This document shows positions 36,517 to 46,038 of a stretch of DNA of 64,000 nt, piece after piece (positions within the stretch are counted from its first letter, which is position 1; every line of letters begins with the position of its first letter). This stretch comes from Candidatus Zixiibacteriota bacterium (lineage in GTDB: Bacteria > Zixibacteria > MSB-5A5 > WJJR01). A model generated the notes under the pieces. That model was not told the DNA's origin, did no database searches, and saw only the letters and a program-made list of their open reading frames with translations. Location of the stretch: NCBI GenBank assembly GCA_040752595.1, contig JBFMGX010000004.1, positions 301,346 through 365,345 on the forward strand, read 5' to 3'. A program made the translations under genes and the position numbers.

Positions 36517-37539
36517 GTGACCAGGGACAGTAGACTCCAGATCGGCGTTATCGGGGCGGGGTATTGGGGGCCGAATCTCGTCCGCAATTTCTCGCTCGTG
36601 TCCGGGGCCGTCGTGACCGGTGTTGCCGACACCCAGCAGAAACGGCTCGACTTTATCGGCGCGCGCCATCCCGCCGTGCGCTTGTATCGCGATCCCCTGG
36701 CGTTGATCGGCGCGGCGGACACCGACGCCGTGGTCATCTCCACGCCGGTTGAGACGCATTTTGGATTGGCCCGGGCCGCGCTCGAAGCGGGAAAACACGT
36801 CCTGCTCGAAAAGCCGATGTGCGCCTCCACGGCGCAGTGCGATCAACTGCTGGCTCTGGCCAAGGCACGACGACTCGTTCTGATGGTTGATCACACCTTC
36901 CTCTACACTGGCGCGGTGCGCAAGATCCGCGAATTGATCGTCACCGGGGAGTTGGGCGAAATCCTCTACTTCGACTCCGTGCGCGTCAACCTCGGTCTCT
37001 TTCAACATGACGTCAACGTCATCTGGGACCTGGCGCCGCACGATGTCTCGATCATGGACGCGGTGATCGCCGCCCCCGCCAAGGGCGTCTCGGCGATCGG
37101 CCGCTCCCACTTCGGGACCACCGTCGAGAACATCGCCTACCTGACCGTGACCTTCGACAACGCCGCCATCGCGCATTTCCATGTCAACTGGCTGGCGCCG
37201 GTGAAGGTCCGCATGACGCTGATCGGCGGCTCGAAGAAGATGATCGTTTACGATGATACCGAGCCGTCGGAGAAGGTGAAGGTCTACGACAAGGGCGTGG
37301 TGGTCACCTCCGACGTCGAGGAAGTCCGCCGCACGCTGGTGCAGTATCGCACCGGCGACATGTACGCGCCGCGTCTGGATGGCACGGAGGCGCTGTACCT
37401 GATTGCCGAGGAGTTCGTCGCCGCCGTGCGCGATGGCCGCAAGCCATTGACCGACGGCGAGTCGGGTCGCCGCGTCGTCAGCATTCTCGAAGCCGCCGAC
37501 AAATCGCTGGCCTCGGGCGGGCAGTTGGTGCCGCTGTAG
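36517..37539 (+). CDS. Gfo/Idh/MocA-family NAD(P)-dependent sugar oxidoreductase
   Basis: 340 residues from GTG 36517, chosen because GGAGGAGAGG (36501-36510) precedes it; the longer frame from 36472 has no such site. Rossmann motif IGVIGAGYWGPNLVRNF; cofactor/catalytic EKPM motif (Lys) in HVLLEKPMCAS; DLAPHDVSIMDAV carries the catalytic-region Asp/His. The C-terminal alpha/beta domain holds YLTVTFDNAAIAHFHVNWL. Likely oxidises a nucleotide sugar for the neighbouring glycan genes, e.g. a UDP-sugar 3-dehydrogenase; the exact substrate is not deducible. Confidence 0.88.
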   Translation: MTRDSRLQIGVIGAGYWGPNLVRNFSLVSGAVVTGVADTQQKRLDFIGARHPAVRLYRDPLALIGAADTDAVVISTPVETHFGLARAALEAGKHVLLEKPMCASTAQCDQLLALAKARRLVLMVDHTFLYTGAVRKIRELIVTGELGEILYFDSVRVNLGLFQHDVNVIWDLAPHDVSIMDAVIAAPAKGVSAIGRSHFGTTVENIAYLTVTFDNAAIAHFHVNWLAPVKVRMTLIGGSKKMIVYDDTEPSEKVKVYDKGVVVTSDVEEVRRTLVQYRTGDMYAPRLDGTEALYLIAEEFVAAVRDGRKPLTDGESGRRVVSILEAADKSLASGGQLVPL

Positions 37540-37547
37540 ACTGCATG

Positions 37548-37610
37548 GTGGGCGGAGCCCACCCTACGTCTCTATCACTCGCTTTCGTAGGGTGGGCTCT
37601 GCCCACCGAC
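37548..37610. repeat. Facing GTGGGC-type palindromes upstream of dnaB
   Basis: GGTGGGCGGAGCCCACCCTA (37548-37566) and GTAGGGTGGGCTCTGCCCAC (37587-37610) face each other, a subgroup of the GTAGGG family. The rest of the 210-base gap upstream of dnaB shows no other clear feature. Confidence 0.7.
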
Positions 37611-37749
37611 CACGCTTGTGCACACCGTATTCCCGGTCTATCCCCCCATCCTCAACATCCACGCGTCCGGTTTCCACAACTTCCCCACACGGCGTCAAAG
37701 TGATTGATCTACGCTGTGTCACCGCGTAACAGAGTCCGGGAGATCATGT

Positions 37750-39186
37750 GTGAGCATGGCGACCAGGGCGCCCGATAGCGTTGGTACCGATCTGAGCCGT
37801 CACCTGCCGCCGCAGGCGGTCGAGGTCGAGATGGCGGTTCTGGGCGCCATGATGCGCGACCCGGAGGCGGTCAGTCAGGTCGTGGAAGTACTCCGGCCGG
37901 ACGATTTCTATCGTCCGGCGCACCGCAAGATCTTCACCGCGGTCCTGTCGCTGTTCGACCGTGCCGAGCCGGTCGACCTGGCGACCGTGGCGGGCGAATT
38001 GGATCGTTCCGGTGAGTTGGAGAAATGCGGCGGGCGTGCCGCGCTACTGGACATCGCGGAATCGGTGTTCACGTCGGCTCACGCGGCGGCCCACGCCCGT
38101 ATCGTGCAGGACAAATCGGTCCTGCGCCGCCTGATCGCGGCGTCGCAGCGTATCGCCGATTCCAGCTACAATGCCCCCGGCGACGTCGGCGATCTCCTCG
38201 ATGAAGCCGAGGGACTGATCTTCGCCATCTCCGAGGCGCGTTCCCAACAGGACTTCGTCCGGCTCGAAGACCTTCTACCGCATACGTTCGAGCAGATCGA
38301 GAAGTACCGTGAACGCGGCGGCGGCCTCACCGGACTGCCAACGGGATTCGAGGATCTCGACTCGCTGACTGCCGGTCTGCACGGTTCCGATCTCATCATT
38401 CTGGCCGGGCGGCCCTCGATGGGCAAGACCGCGCTGGCGCTGAACATTGTGGAACACCTGGCGCTGGAACAAAGCAAACCGTGCGCTGTCTTCTCGCTGG
38501 AAATGTCCAAGGAGCAGGTCGCCGAGCGGATGCTCTCCTCCACGGCGCGGATCAATGCGCATCACATGCGCACGGGACGGTTGCGCAAGGAGGACTTCGT
38601 GCGGCTCGGCAACGCCGCCGATCGCCTGTCGGGTGCCAAGGTGTTCATCGACGACTCCGCCGCCATTGGCGTGCTGGAATTGCGCGCCAAGGCGCGGCGA
38701 TTGAAGGCGCAGCATGATATCGCCCTCGTGGTCGTCGATTACATGCAAATGATGCACGGCCCGCGCAACGCCGAGAACCGCCAGCAGGAGATCGCGATGA
38801 TTTCCCGCTCGCTGAAGTCGCTCGCCAAGGAATTGAAGGTCCCGGTTCTGGCGCTGTCGCAGTTGTCGCGGCAGGTTGAGCAACGCGGCGGTGAGCGGCG
38901 GCCACAGTTGGCGGATCTGCGTGAGTCCGGCGCCATCGAGCAGGACGCCGATGTCGTCATGTTTGTCTATCGCCCCGGCGCCTATGGCATCGAAACCGAC
39001 AAGAAGGGAAACCCGACCGAGAACCTCGCCGAGATCATTGTCGGCAAGCAACGCAATGGTCCGACCGGCGAGGTGCGGCTCACCTTCCTGCGCGAATTCG
39101 CCCGTTTCGAGAATCGCGCCGACACGCGCTATACGGGCGCCCCGCCGTCCGGTCCTCCATCTGGAGAGGACGAGACGCCATTCTGA
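37750..39186 (+). CDS. dnaB: Replicative DNA helicase DnaB
   Basis: 478 residues. Hexameric 5'-3' helicase of the replisome. The N-terminal primase-interacting domain (PPQAVEVEMAVLGAMMRDPE) is followed by the RecA fold: Walker A AGRPSMGKTALALN, Walker B VVVDYMQMMHG, ALSQLSRQVEQRGGERRPQL and the arginine-finger region LRESGAIEQDADVVMFVYRP. GTG 37750 has GGGAG 7 bases upstream; ATG 37756 is an alternative. No intein. The tail PPSGPPSGEDETPF is the usual flexible acidic end. Confidence 0.97.
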   Translation: MSMATRAPDSVGTDLSRHLPPQAVEVEMAVLGAMMRDPEAVSQVVEVLRPDDFYRPAHRKIFTAVLSLFDRAEPVDLATVAGELDRSGELEKCGGRAALLDIAESVFTSAHAAAHARIVQDKSVLRRLIAASQRIADSSYNAPGDVGDLLDEAEGLIFAISEARSQQDFVRLEDLLPHTFEQIEKYRERGGGLTGLPTGFEDLDSLTAGLHGSDLIILAGRPSMGKTALALNIVEHLALEQSKPCAVFSLEMSKEQVAERMLSSTARINAHHMRTGRLRKEDFVRLGNAADRLSGAKVFIDDSAAIGVLELRAKARRLKAQHDIALVVVDYMQMMHGPRNAENRQQEIAMISRSLKSLAKELKVPVLALSQLSRQVEQRGGERRPQLADLRESGAIEQDADVVMFVYRPGAYGIETDKKGNPTENLAEIIVGKQRNGPTGEVRLTFLREFARFENRADTRYTGAPPSGPPSGEDETPF

Positions 39187-39228
39187 TGCCCTGGGGTTGA
39201 TCGGGGCGGGTCTGAGTCCGTCCTCTTG

Positions 39229-39317
39229 TCTGTTTGCATCCCGAACGAAGTGAGGGATCTGCTGTTGTTCTTGTGATCGCAGACAAAGCGGACCCCTCGC
39301 TTCGCCCGGGGTGACAG
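39229..39317. repeat. MITE-like element in the dnaB-mlaE gap
   Basis: Starts TGTTTGCATCCCGAACGAAG, with TGAGGGATCTGCTGTTGTTC inside, and ends CCTCGCTTCGCCCGGGGTGA then CAG. Its ends are imperfect inverted repeats and match the copies at 17347 and 18398. The remainder of the 312-base gap contains GGCACGGCCCGCCAGAGGCG and GCCCGCGATCTCTGATCGCG hairpins and no gene. Confidence 0.65.
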
Positions 39318-39498
39318 TGATATGCGTCTCCTTCCATAGGGTGGATTTTCCATAGTACAAGGCACGGCCCGCCAGAGGCGGACAAGCACGCCGTGCCCCT
39401 TCAGATTCCTCGGATGCGTGCCCGCGATCTCTGATCGCGGACGATGAACCGACGCCAAACCGATTGCCCTTCCCGGCAGAGCCGCCGATACTTGATCT

Positions 39499-40275
39499 AT
39501 GCGCGCTTTCGTCATCGGTGTCGGACGCTGGTTGGTCGGCGCCCTGGTCTATGTCGGGGGTGTCGTGAACATGGCCGTTCGCCTGGTGGCCGTCCTACCG
39601 CGCATTTTTCGCTCCTTCCGGCTGATTGTGGCACAGATGCTCGCCATGGGCGTGCGCTCGCTGCCTTTGGTGATCCTGATTTCGGTGTTCACCGGTGCGG
39701 TGTCGACCTGGCAGGCGGCCTATCAGTTCCAGGACTATGTTCCCATGCGCTATCTCGGCGGTGCGGTCGGCAAGGCCATCCTGATCGAGCTCGGTCCCGT
39801 CTTGACGGCGTTGGTGATGGCGGGACGGGTCGGCGCCGCCATTGCCGCCGAGTTGGGGACGATGCGGGTGACCGAACAGATCGATGCCCTGGAAGTCATG
39901 GGGATCGATCCGGTGCGCTACCTTGTCCTGCCGCGCGTCGCCTCGGGGATCGTGATGCTCCCGGTCCTCGTTCTCTTTGCCAATTGCATCGCGCTGATGG
40001 GAGCGCTCGTGGTCGCCGTGGTCTTTGTCGACCTGTCGGGCGAGGTTTTTCTCAACGGCTTCAAGCTCCTGTTCCGTTCCAAGGATCTCTGGGCCGGTCT
40101 GATCAAGGCCGGGATGTTCGGTTTGATCATCGCCCTGATCGGCTGCTATCAGGGTTTCACAACAAAAGGCGGCGCCGAAGGTGTCGGACGCTCCACGACC
40201 GGCGCGGTCGTGGTGGCCTCGGTGCTGATACTGATTTCGGATTACTTGATTGCGACGTTCTTGTTTCAGATATGA
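39499..40275 (+). CDS. mlaE: MlaE-family ABC transporter permease
   Basis: 258 residues, five to six TM helices. Family signatures GALVYVGGVVNMAV, FTGAVSTWQAAYQF, LGPVLTALVMAGRVGAAIAA, ELGTMRVTEQIDALEVMGID and YQGFTTKGGAEGVGRSTTGA. Permease of a retrograde phospholipid (Mla) or related MCE lipid transporter in the inner membrane. The ATPase gene follows after 166 bases containing repeats. No MCE-domain (MlaD) gene lies next to it, which is unusual. Start ATG without a convincing ribosome binding site. Confidence 0.93.
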   Translation: MRAFVIGVGRWLVGALVYVGGVVNMAVRLVAVLPRIFRSFRLIVAQMLAMGVRSLPLVILISVFTGAVSTWQAAYQFQDYVPMRYLGGAVGKAILIELGPVLTALVMAGRVGAAIAAELGTMRVTEQIDALEVMGIDPVRYLVLPRVASGIVMLPVLVLFANCIALMGALVVAVVFVDLSGEVFLNGFKLLFRSKDLWAGLIKAGMFGLIIALIGCYQGFTTKGGAEGVGRSTTGAVVVASVLILISDYLIATFLFQI

Positions 40276-40329
40276 GAGTGAGTGGTGGCGAGCCGCTATG
40301 GAATGGACTGGATGATGGCATGCTTTCAG

Positions 40330-40415
40330 TATCCCCCCCTGTGATCCCCCCGTCAACGGGGGGATGACTTTGCTCCCTCCCCGCCGGCGGGGAGGGTCGG
40401 GGTGGGGGATATTCC
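40330..40415. repeat. CCCCCC-GTCAAC-GGGGGG type repeats between mlaE and mlaF
   Basis: ATCCCCCCGTCAACGGGGGG hairpin followed by CTCCCTCCCCGCCGGCGGGG with AGGGTCGGGGTGGG. Two G/C-rich intergenic repeats inside a transporter operon. Confidence 0.6.
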
Positions 40416-40441
40416 GTTGATCCCCGTCCGGTGCTTCGACA

Positions 40442-41188
40442 ATGATCCAGATCCGTGGCCTCACAAAATCGTTCGGTCGGCATCGTGTTCTCGATGCGGT
40501 CGATCTCGATGTCGCGCGCGGGGAGACTCTCGTCGTCATCGGACGGTCGGGATGCGGCAAGAGCATCCTGCTCAAGCACGTGGCCGGATTGATGACACCC
40601 GATGCGGGCACGGTGGCCATTGACGGTCAGCGGCTGGATCGCCTTGATCGCGGCGGTCTGCTGAAGCTGAGGCTGCGGATGGGGTTTCTGTTTCAATCCG
40701 GCGCGCTCTTCGATTCGCTGACCGTGGCGCAGAATGTCGGTCTGGGGTTGACCGAGAACAGCGAGCTTCCCGCCTCAGAGGTCGGTCGCATCGTCGCCGA
40801 GCGGCTCGAATGGGTCGGTTTGGCCGGATTGGGAGATCAATATCCCTCGGAATTCTCCGGTGGGATGCGCAAACGCGCCGCGCTGGCGCGGGCGATCGCC
40901 ATGGACCCCGAGATTGTCCTCTATGATGAACCGACCACCGGTCTTGATCCGGTCACGGCGGAGGGAATCAACGATCTGATCGTGACACTGCGCGAGCACC
41001 TACGCGCCACCGCGATCGCGGTCACGCACGACATGAACTCCGCGTTCAAGATCGGCGACCGGATCGCCATGCTGCATGATGGCCGCATCGTCTTCTCCGG
41101 TTCGGTCGAAGCGGCGCGCGCATCGGATGATCCCCTGTTGCGCCAATTCGTCACCGGCGGCACCGAAGGGCCGCTGGTGGCGTTGTAA
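40442..41188 (+). CDS. mlaF: MlaF-family ABC transporter ATP-binding protein
   Basis: 248 residues. Walker A GRSGCGKSILLKHVAGL, Q-loop FLFQSGALFDSLTVAQNV, signature FSGGMRKRAALARAIAMDPE (SGGMRKR is typical of the Mla/Ttg2A group), Walker B IVLYDEPTTGLDP and switch VTHDMNSAF. Energises the MlaE permease. The next gene is radA, so the MlaD/MCE and other partners must be elsewhere. Confidence 0.94.
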   Translation: MIQIRGLTKSFGRHRVLDAVDLDVARGETLVVIGRSGCGKSILLKHVAGLMTPDAGTVAIDGQRLDRLDRGGLLKLRLRMGFLFQSGALFDSLTVAQNVGLGLTENSELPASEVGRIVAERLEWVGLAGLGDQYPSEFSGGMRKRAALARAIAMDPEIVLYDEPTTGLDPVTAEGINDLIVTLREHLRATAIAVTHDMNSAFKIGDRIAMLHDGRIVFSGSVEAARASDDPLLRQFVTGGTEGPLVAL

Positions 41189-41216
41189 CCCGCAAATCCG
41201 TATCATTCCACCACCG

Positions 41217-41240
41217 GTAGGGGCGGTTGGCGAACCGCCC
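41217..41240. repeat. GTAGGGG-family palindrome immediately upstream of radA
   Basis: GTAGGGGCGGTTGGCGAACC then GCCC; it ends 6-12 bases before the radA start and leaves no Shine-Dalgarno. Confidence 0.75.
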
Positions 41241-41252
41241 GCGAGCGTGTCG

Positions 41253-42629
41253 ATGAAATCCGCCGCCACCAAGACCTTCTATGCCTGCTCCGGGTGCGGT
41301 TCGGTCTTTGCCCGCTGGCAGGGACAGTGCCCTGAATGTGGGGCTTGGGATACCCTCCATGAAGAGAGAGAGACCGGCCGAACCGGCGCCGTTCGCAGCA
41401 AAGGGACATCGAAAGCGCCGCAGACCAGCGCACTGGCCGATGTTCCGGCCGATACGGTGGGCGTCATCGCCAGCGGCATCGGTGAATTCGACAATGTCCT
41501 CGGCGGCGGCGCGGTTCCGGGGTCGACAGTCTTGGTCGGCGGCGAGCCGGGCATCGGTAAGTCGACGCTGCTGCTTCAGGTGGCGGCGCGGATGGCGCAG
41601 CGCGGCATCGCCACGCTCTATGTCTCCGGTGAGGAATCGGCGGCGCAGATCAAGGGACGCGCCGATCGGCTGGGGCTGTGTTCCGATCTTCATCTTCTGA
41701 TCGAGACCGACTTGGCGGCGATCCTGGCCGCTCTCGATCACGCGCCGGAGAAGTTCGGCGCCGTCATCATCGATTCGATCCAGACGACATTTGACCGGCA
41801 ATGGCAGAGCCCGCCCGGGACTGTCTCGCAGGTGCGGGAATGTGCGGCGGCGATCTCGGAATGGGCGCGACGGGCCCAGGCGGCGGCGTTTCTCGTTGGG
41901 CATGTCACCAAGGACGGTTTCATCGCCGGGCCAAAGGTGTTGGAGCATCTGGTCGACACGGTCCTGCAATTCGAAGGGGACCGACGGCAATGGATCAGGA
42001 TTCTTCGCTGTCTCAAGAATCGCTATGGCTCGACGCACGAGGTCGGCCTGTTCGAGATGGCCGAGACCGGCCTTTCGGAAGTCATCGATCCCTCCGGTCA
42101 TTTCCTCCCCAGTGGTCTGGGGGCGGTTCCGGCACCGGGCACCGCGGTCGCGGTTGCCATCGAGGGGCGACGTCCCCTCTTATTGGAAGTGCAGGCATTG
42201 GTCGGGCAGGGGACCGGCGGCAATGTGCCGCAGCGTGTGGTCTCCGGCTTGGACCCGCGCCGCGCCGCCATCCTGATCGCGATCCTGCACAATGTCGCCG
42301 GGCTGCCGTTGTCGGGACGCGATGTCTATCTCAACATCACCGGCGGGTACGCCACCGATGAGCCCGCCGTCGATCTGGCGGGCGCGGTCGCCATCGCGTC
42401 CTCGGCGCGGAAGCAGGCGGCGCCCGGATACACCGTCTTCATTGGTGAAGTCGGTCTGGGCGGCGAGATTCGCGGCGTCCCCCAACTTAAGAAACGTCTG
42501 ATCGAAGCGGAGAAGATCGGCTGCCGCACGGCCGTGGTTCCGGCGGCCAACAGCCGCGAGCTGGCCTATGGGGGAGAATTGGAGCTGCAACCGGTCTTCC
42601 GTCTCGCGCAGGCGCTGGAGGTGCTCTGA
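41253..42629 (+). CDS. radA: DNA repair protein RadA
   Basis: 458 residues. Zinc finger CSGCGSVFARWQGQCPEC at the N-terminus, RecA-like core with Walker A GGEPGIGKSTLLLQ, VSGEESAAQIKGRADRLG, Walker B AVIIDSIQT, the RadA-specific KNRYGSTHEVGLFEM motif, and a C-terminal Lon-like domain (GYATDEPAVDLAGAVAIASS, FIGEVGLGGEIR). Drives branch migration and D-loop extension in recombination. ATG 41253, or GTG 41247 six bases earlier; both sit right after a palindromic repeat. Confidence 0.96.
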   Translation: MKSAATKTFYACSGCGSVFARWQGQCPECGAWDTLHEERETGRTGAVRSKGTSKAPQTSALADVPADTVGVIASGIGEFDNVLGGGAVPGSTVLVGGEPGIGKSTLLLQVAARMAQRGIATLYVSGEESAAQIKGRADRLGLCSDLHLLIETDLAAILAALDHAPEKFGAVIIDSIQTTFDRQWQSPPGTVSQVRECAAAISEWARRAQAAAFLVGHVTKDGFIAGPKVLEHLVDTVLQFEGDRRQWIRILRCLKNRYGSTHEVGLFEMAETGLSEVIDPSGHFLPSGLGAVPAPGTAVAVAIEGRRPLLLEVQALVGQGTGGNVPQRVVSGLDPRRAAILIAILHNVAGLPLSGRDVYLNITGGYATDEPAVDLAGAVAIASSARKQAAPGYTVFIGEVGLGGEIRGVPQLKKRLIEAEKIGCRTAVVPAANSRELAYGGELELQPVFRLAQALEVL

Positions 42630-42676
42630 GCACACTGGCGAGGGACAAGCGTGGCCCTGACCTTGAGGCGTGTTGA

Positions 42677-43966
<1,290 letters not shown>

Positions 43967-44015
43967 CGATGCGAGCTCTTACGATTCTGCCCGGACCGGG
44001 GCGCAAGGAGGATGC

Positions 44016-44345
44016 GTGAACATGTTCTGGCCGGCGATGGCACCGCCCCCTTCGGGGGAAGGTTCGTCGCCCAACCCGATTTTGACGTTCCTGCCGTTTG
44101 TTCTGATGATCGTTGTGGTCTGGTTCCTGCTGATTCGGCCCCAGCGCAAGCGTCAGAAGGAACACCAGGCGATGCTGACGCAGTTGTCCAAGGGCGACCG
44201 CGTGGTCACCAATTCCGGCATGTTCGGGACGATTGTCGGCATGAGTGACAATACGGTCACATTGCGGGTTGGGGATGACTCCCGCAGCGAGACAAAGATC
44301 GAGTTCCTGAAGTCGGCGATTGCCGGCAAGGTCGACGCCCGTTAA
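44016..44345 (+). CDS. yajC: Preprotein translocase subunit YajC
   Basis: 109 residues; GTG 44016 follows AAGGAGG by 4-5 bases (ATG 44022 is possible). One TM helix (ILTFLPFVLMIVVVWFLLIR) followed by PQRKRQKEHQAMLTQLSKGD and VVTNSGMFGTIVG, the YajC signature. Accessory to SecDF. The tgt-yajC order is the classic queuosine/secretion cluster, but secD/secF do not follow. Confidence 0.95.
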   Translation: MNMFWPAMAPPPSGEGSSPNPILTFLPFVLMIVVVWFLLIRPQRKRQKEHQAMLTQLSKGDRVVTNSGMFGTIVGMSDNTVTLRVGDDSRSETKIEFLKSAIAGKVDAR

Positions 44346-44370
44346 GACGCTCCCCTCTTATTCTCCTCCC

Positions 44371-44907
44371 ATGGGCGATAAGCTCGGCGACGACATCCTT
44401 CTCTATGGCGATCCGGTGCTGCGCCGGGTCGCCGCCCAGGTGTCGGGCTTCGACGGGTCGCTGCGGCTGTTGGCCGAGCGCCTCCTGCGTATTCAGACGC
44501 GCGAGCGTGCCATCGGCGTGGCGGCCAACCAGATCGGCGCGGAGTGGAGCGTCTTTTCCGTGGATGAGGGGATGATCCGTCGCGGCGGCGCCGCCGAGGT
44601 GCTGGTCAATCCGGTGGTGGCGGCGACCGATGGCGAGGTGATCACTGAGGAGGGTTGCCTCTGTTTCCCGGGGATCTTCATCGAAGTGGCGCGTCCACGC
44701 TGGGTGGCGATTCGCGCCTTCGATTGTGACGGTCGACCCGTTGAACGCGAAGCCGAGGGGATGCTCGCACGGGCCTACCTCCATGAGATCGATCACCTGC
44801 AGGGGCGGTTGTTCATCGACCGCGTCGATCCCCCGACGAGACGCCTTGTGCTGGAGCGCATGCGGGCTTTCACGTCGAAGAGCGAACGGCCGGGCAATCG
44901 ACGGTGA
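44371..44907 (+). CDS. def: Peptide deformylase
   Basis: 178 residues. Removes N-formyl from nascent proteins. Motif 1 GVAANQIG (family GxGLAAxQxG, with slight change), motif 2 EEGCLCFPG (Cys metal ligand), motif 3 YLHEIDHLQG (HExxH metal site). Begins with DDILLYGDPVLRRVAAQV. Weak ribosome binding site before ATG 44371. Adjacent to fmt, as in many bacteria, separated by 170 bases with repeats. Confidence 0.95.
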   Translation: MGDKLGDDILLYGDPVLRRVAAQVSGFDGSLRLLAERLLRIQTRERAIGVAANQIGAEWSVFSVDEGMIRRGGAAEVLVNPVVAATDGEVITEEGCLCFPGIFIEVARPRWVAIRAFDCDGRPVEREAEGMLARAYLHEIDHLQGRLFIDRVDPPTRRLVLERMRAFTSKSERPGNRR

Positions 44908-45001
44908 CGGGCACGGCACGCCGCGTCCTGTACAAGACCTCGCGGGGATTGCGAGGTTGTGACGCGAGCTTGCGATACATCATGATGCTACGTCCGGGAC
45001 C

Positions 45002-45026
45002 GTAGGGGCACGGCGTGCCGTGCCCG
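45002..45026. repeat. GTAGGGG-family palindrome between def and fmt
   Basis: GTAGGGGCACGGCGTGCCGT then GCCCG, identical to the copy at 23486-23510. A related GGGCACGGCACGCCGCGTCC lies just after def. Confidence 0.75.
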
Positions 45027-45078
45027 CGGAGCGCTCCCGACGTTGGTGATGGCGGTTCGCTTCTTGCGGCCGCTGAGA

Positions 45079-46038
45079 ATGGACTTCAGGATCGTGAACG
45101 TCGTCTTCTTCGGCACTGCTTCCTTCGGCCTGCCCACATTGGCCGCGATCAACGCGTCGGATCGCCACCGGTTGATCGGTTTGGTCACTGGGATGGACAA
45201 GCCGAAGGGGAGAGGGCAGCACCTGACACCGACTCCGGTCGGCCGATGGGCCATGGACGTGGGCTTGGCGCCGGTCCTTAAGCCCGAGCGTTTGGGCGCA
45301 CCAGACTTCATCACCGCGCTGCGAACACTCCCGGCCGATGTCTATGTGGTCGTGGCCTTTCGCATTCTCCCGGAATCGGTCTTTACAATCCCGCGGTATG
45401 CCCTTAATCTCCACGCGTCCCTGCTGCCCGCCTATCGCGGGGCGGCACCGATTCAGCGGGCGCTGATGGCGGGAGAGACGCAAACCGGTGTGACGACATT
45501 CCTGCTGGCGAAGACCGTGGACTCTGGCGCCGTGCTGGTCCAAAGGACAACCGACATCGATCCCGACGAGAACGCCGGGCAACTCGCCGATCGTCTGGCG
45601 CACCTCGGGGCGGAAGCGGTGATCGCGACGCTCGACCTGTTGGCCACGGGTCAAGCACGGCCCCTCCCTCAAGATGACGCGCGCACCTCGCAGGCACCGA
45701 AGATCACCTCCGCCGACCTGTGCCTCGATCTGACCGGTAGCGCCACTGAGGCCATCAACCGCATTCGTGCTCTGGCACCCGAGCCCGGAGCCGTCGTCCG
45801 GATCGGCGGACAGGTGTTGAAGGTTCTCGCGCTCAGATATGCCGGTCCCCGGCAACCCGAGGATCAGCCGGGTGAAATCGTCCTGGCCGATCCGCGCCAG
45901 GGTATAATCGTGGCGACCGCCGATGGTCGTGTCGCCATTGAGCGGCTCCAGGCTCCGGGGAAACGGGCACAAACGGGGGCCGAATTCGTACGCGGACATC
46001 GTATCCAACGAAATGACCGCATCGCGCCGCCGGCCTGA
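45079..46038 (+). CDS. fmt: Methionyl-tRNA formyltransferase
   Basis: 319 residues from ATG 45079; GTG 45094 (VNVVFFGTASFGLPTL) would give the canonical family start and is equally plausible. Formyl-donor domain with LNLHASLLPAYRGAAPIQRA (catalytic Asn/His/Asp region), GVTTFLLAKTVDSGAVL, and a C-terminal OB domain (GQVLKVLALRYA...GIIVATADGRVAIERLQAPG). Formylates initiator Met-tRNA; functional partner of def. The stop overlaps the next ATG by one base (TGATG). Confidence 0.95.
   Translation: MDFRIVNVVFFGTASFGLPTLAAINASDRHRLIGLVTGMDKPKGRGQHLTPTPVGRWAMDVGLAPVLKPERLGAPDFITALRTLPADVYVVVAFRILPESVFTIPRYALNLHASLLPAYRGAAPIQRALMAGETQTGVTTFLLAKTVDSGAVLVQRTTDIDPDENAGQLADRLAHLGAEAVIATLDLLATGQARPLPQDDARTSQAPKITSADLCLDLTGSATEAINRIRALAPEPGAVVRIGGQVLKVLALRYAGPRQPEDQPGEIVLADPRQGIIVATADGRVAIERLQAPGKRAQTGAEFVRGHRIQRNDRIAPPA

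Noticed and set aside
37670..37700. DnaA-box-like sites (TTTCCACAA, TTCCCCACA) upstream of dnaB
   Set aside because: Two or more mismatches to TTATCCACA, no cluster, no AT-rich unwinding region and no dnaA/dnaN nearby.
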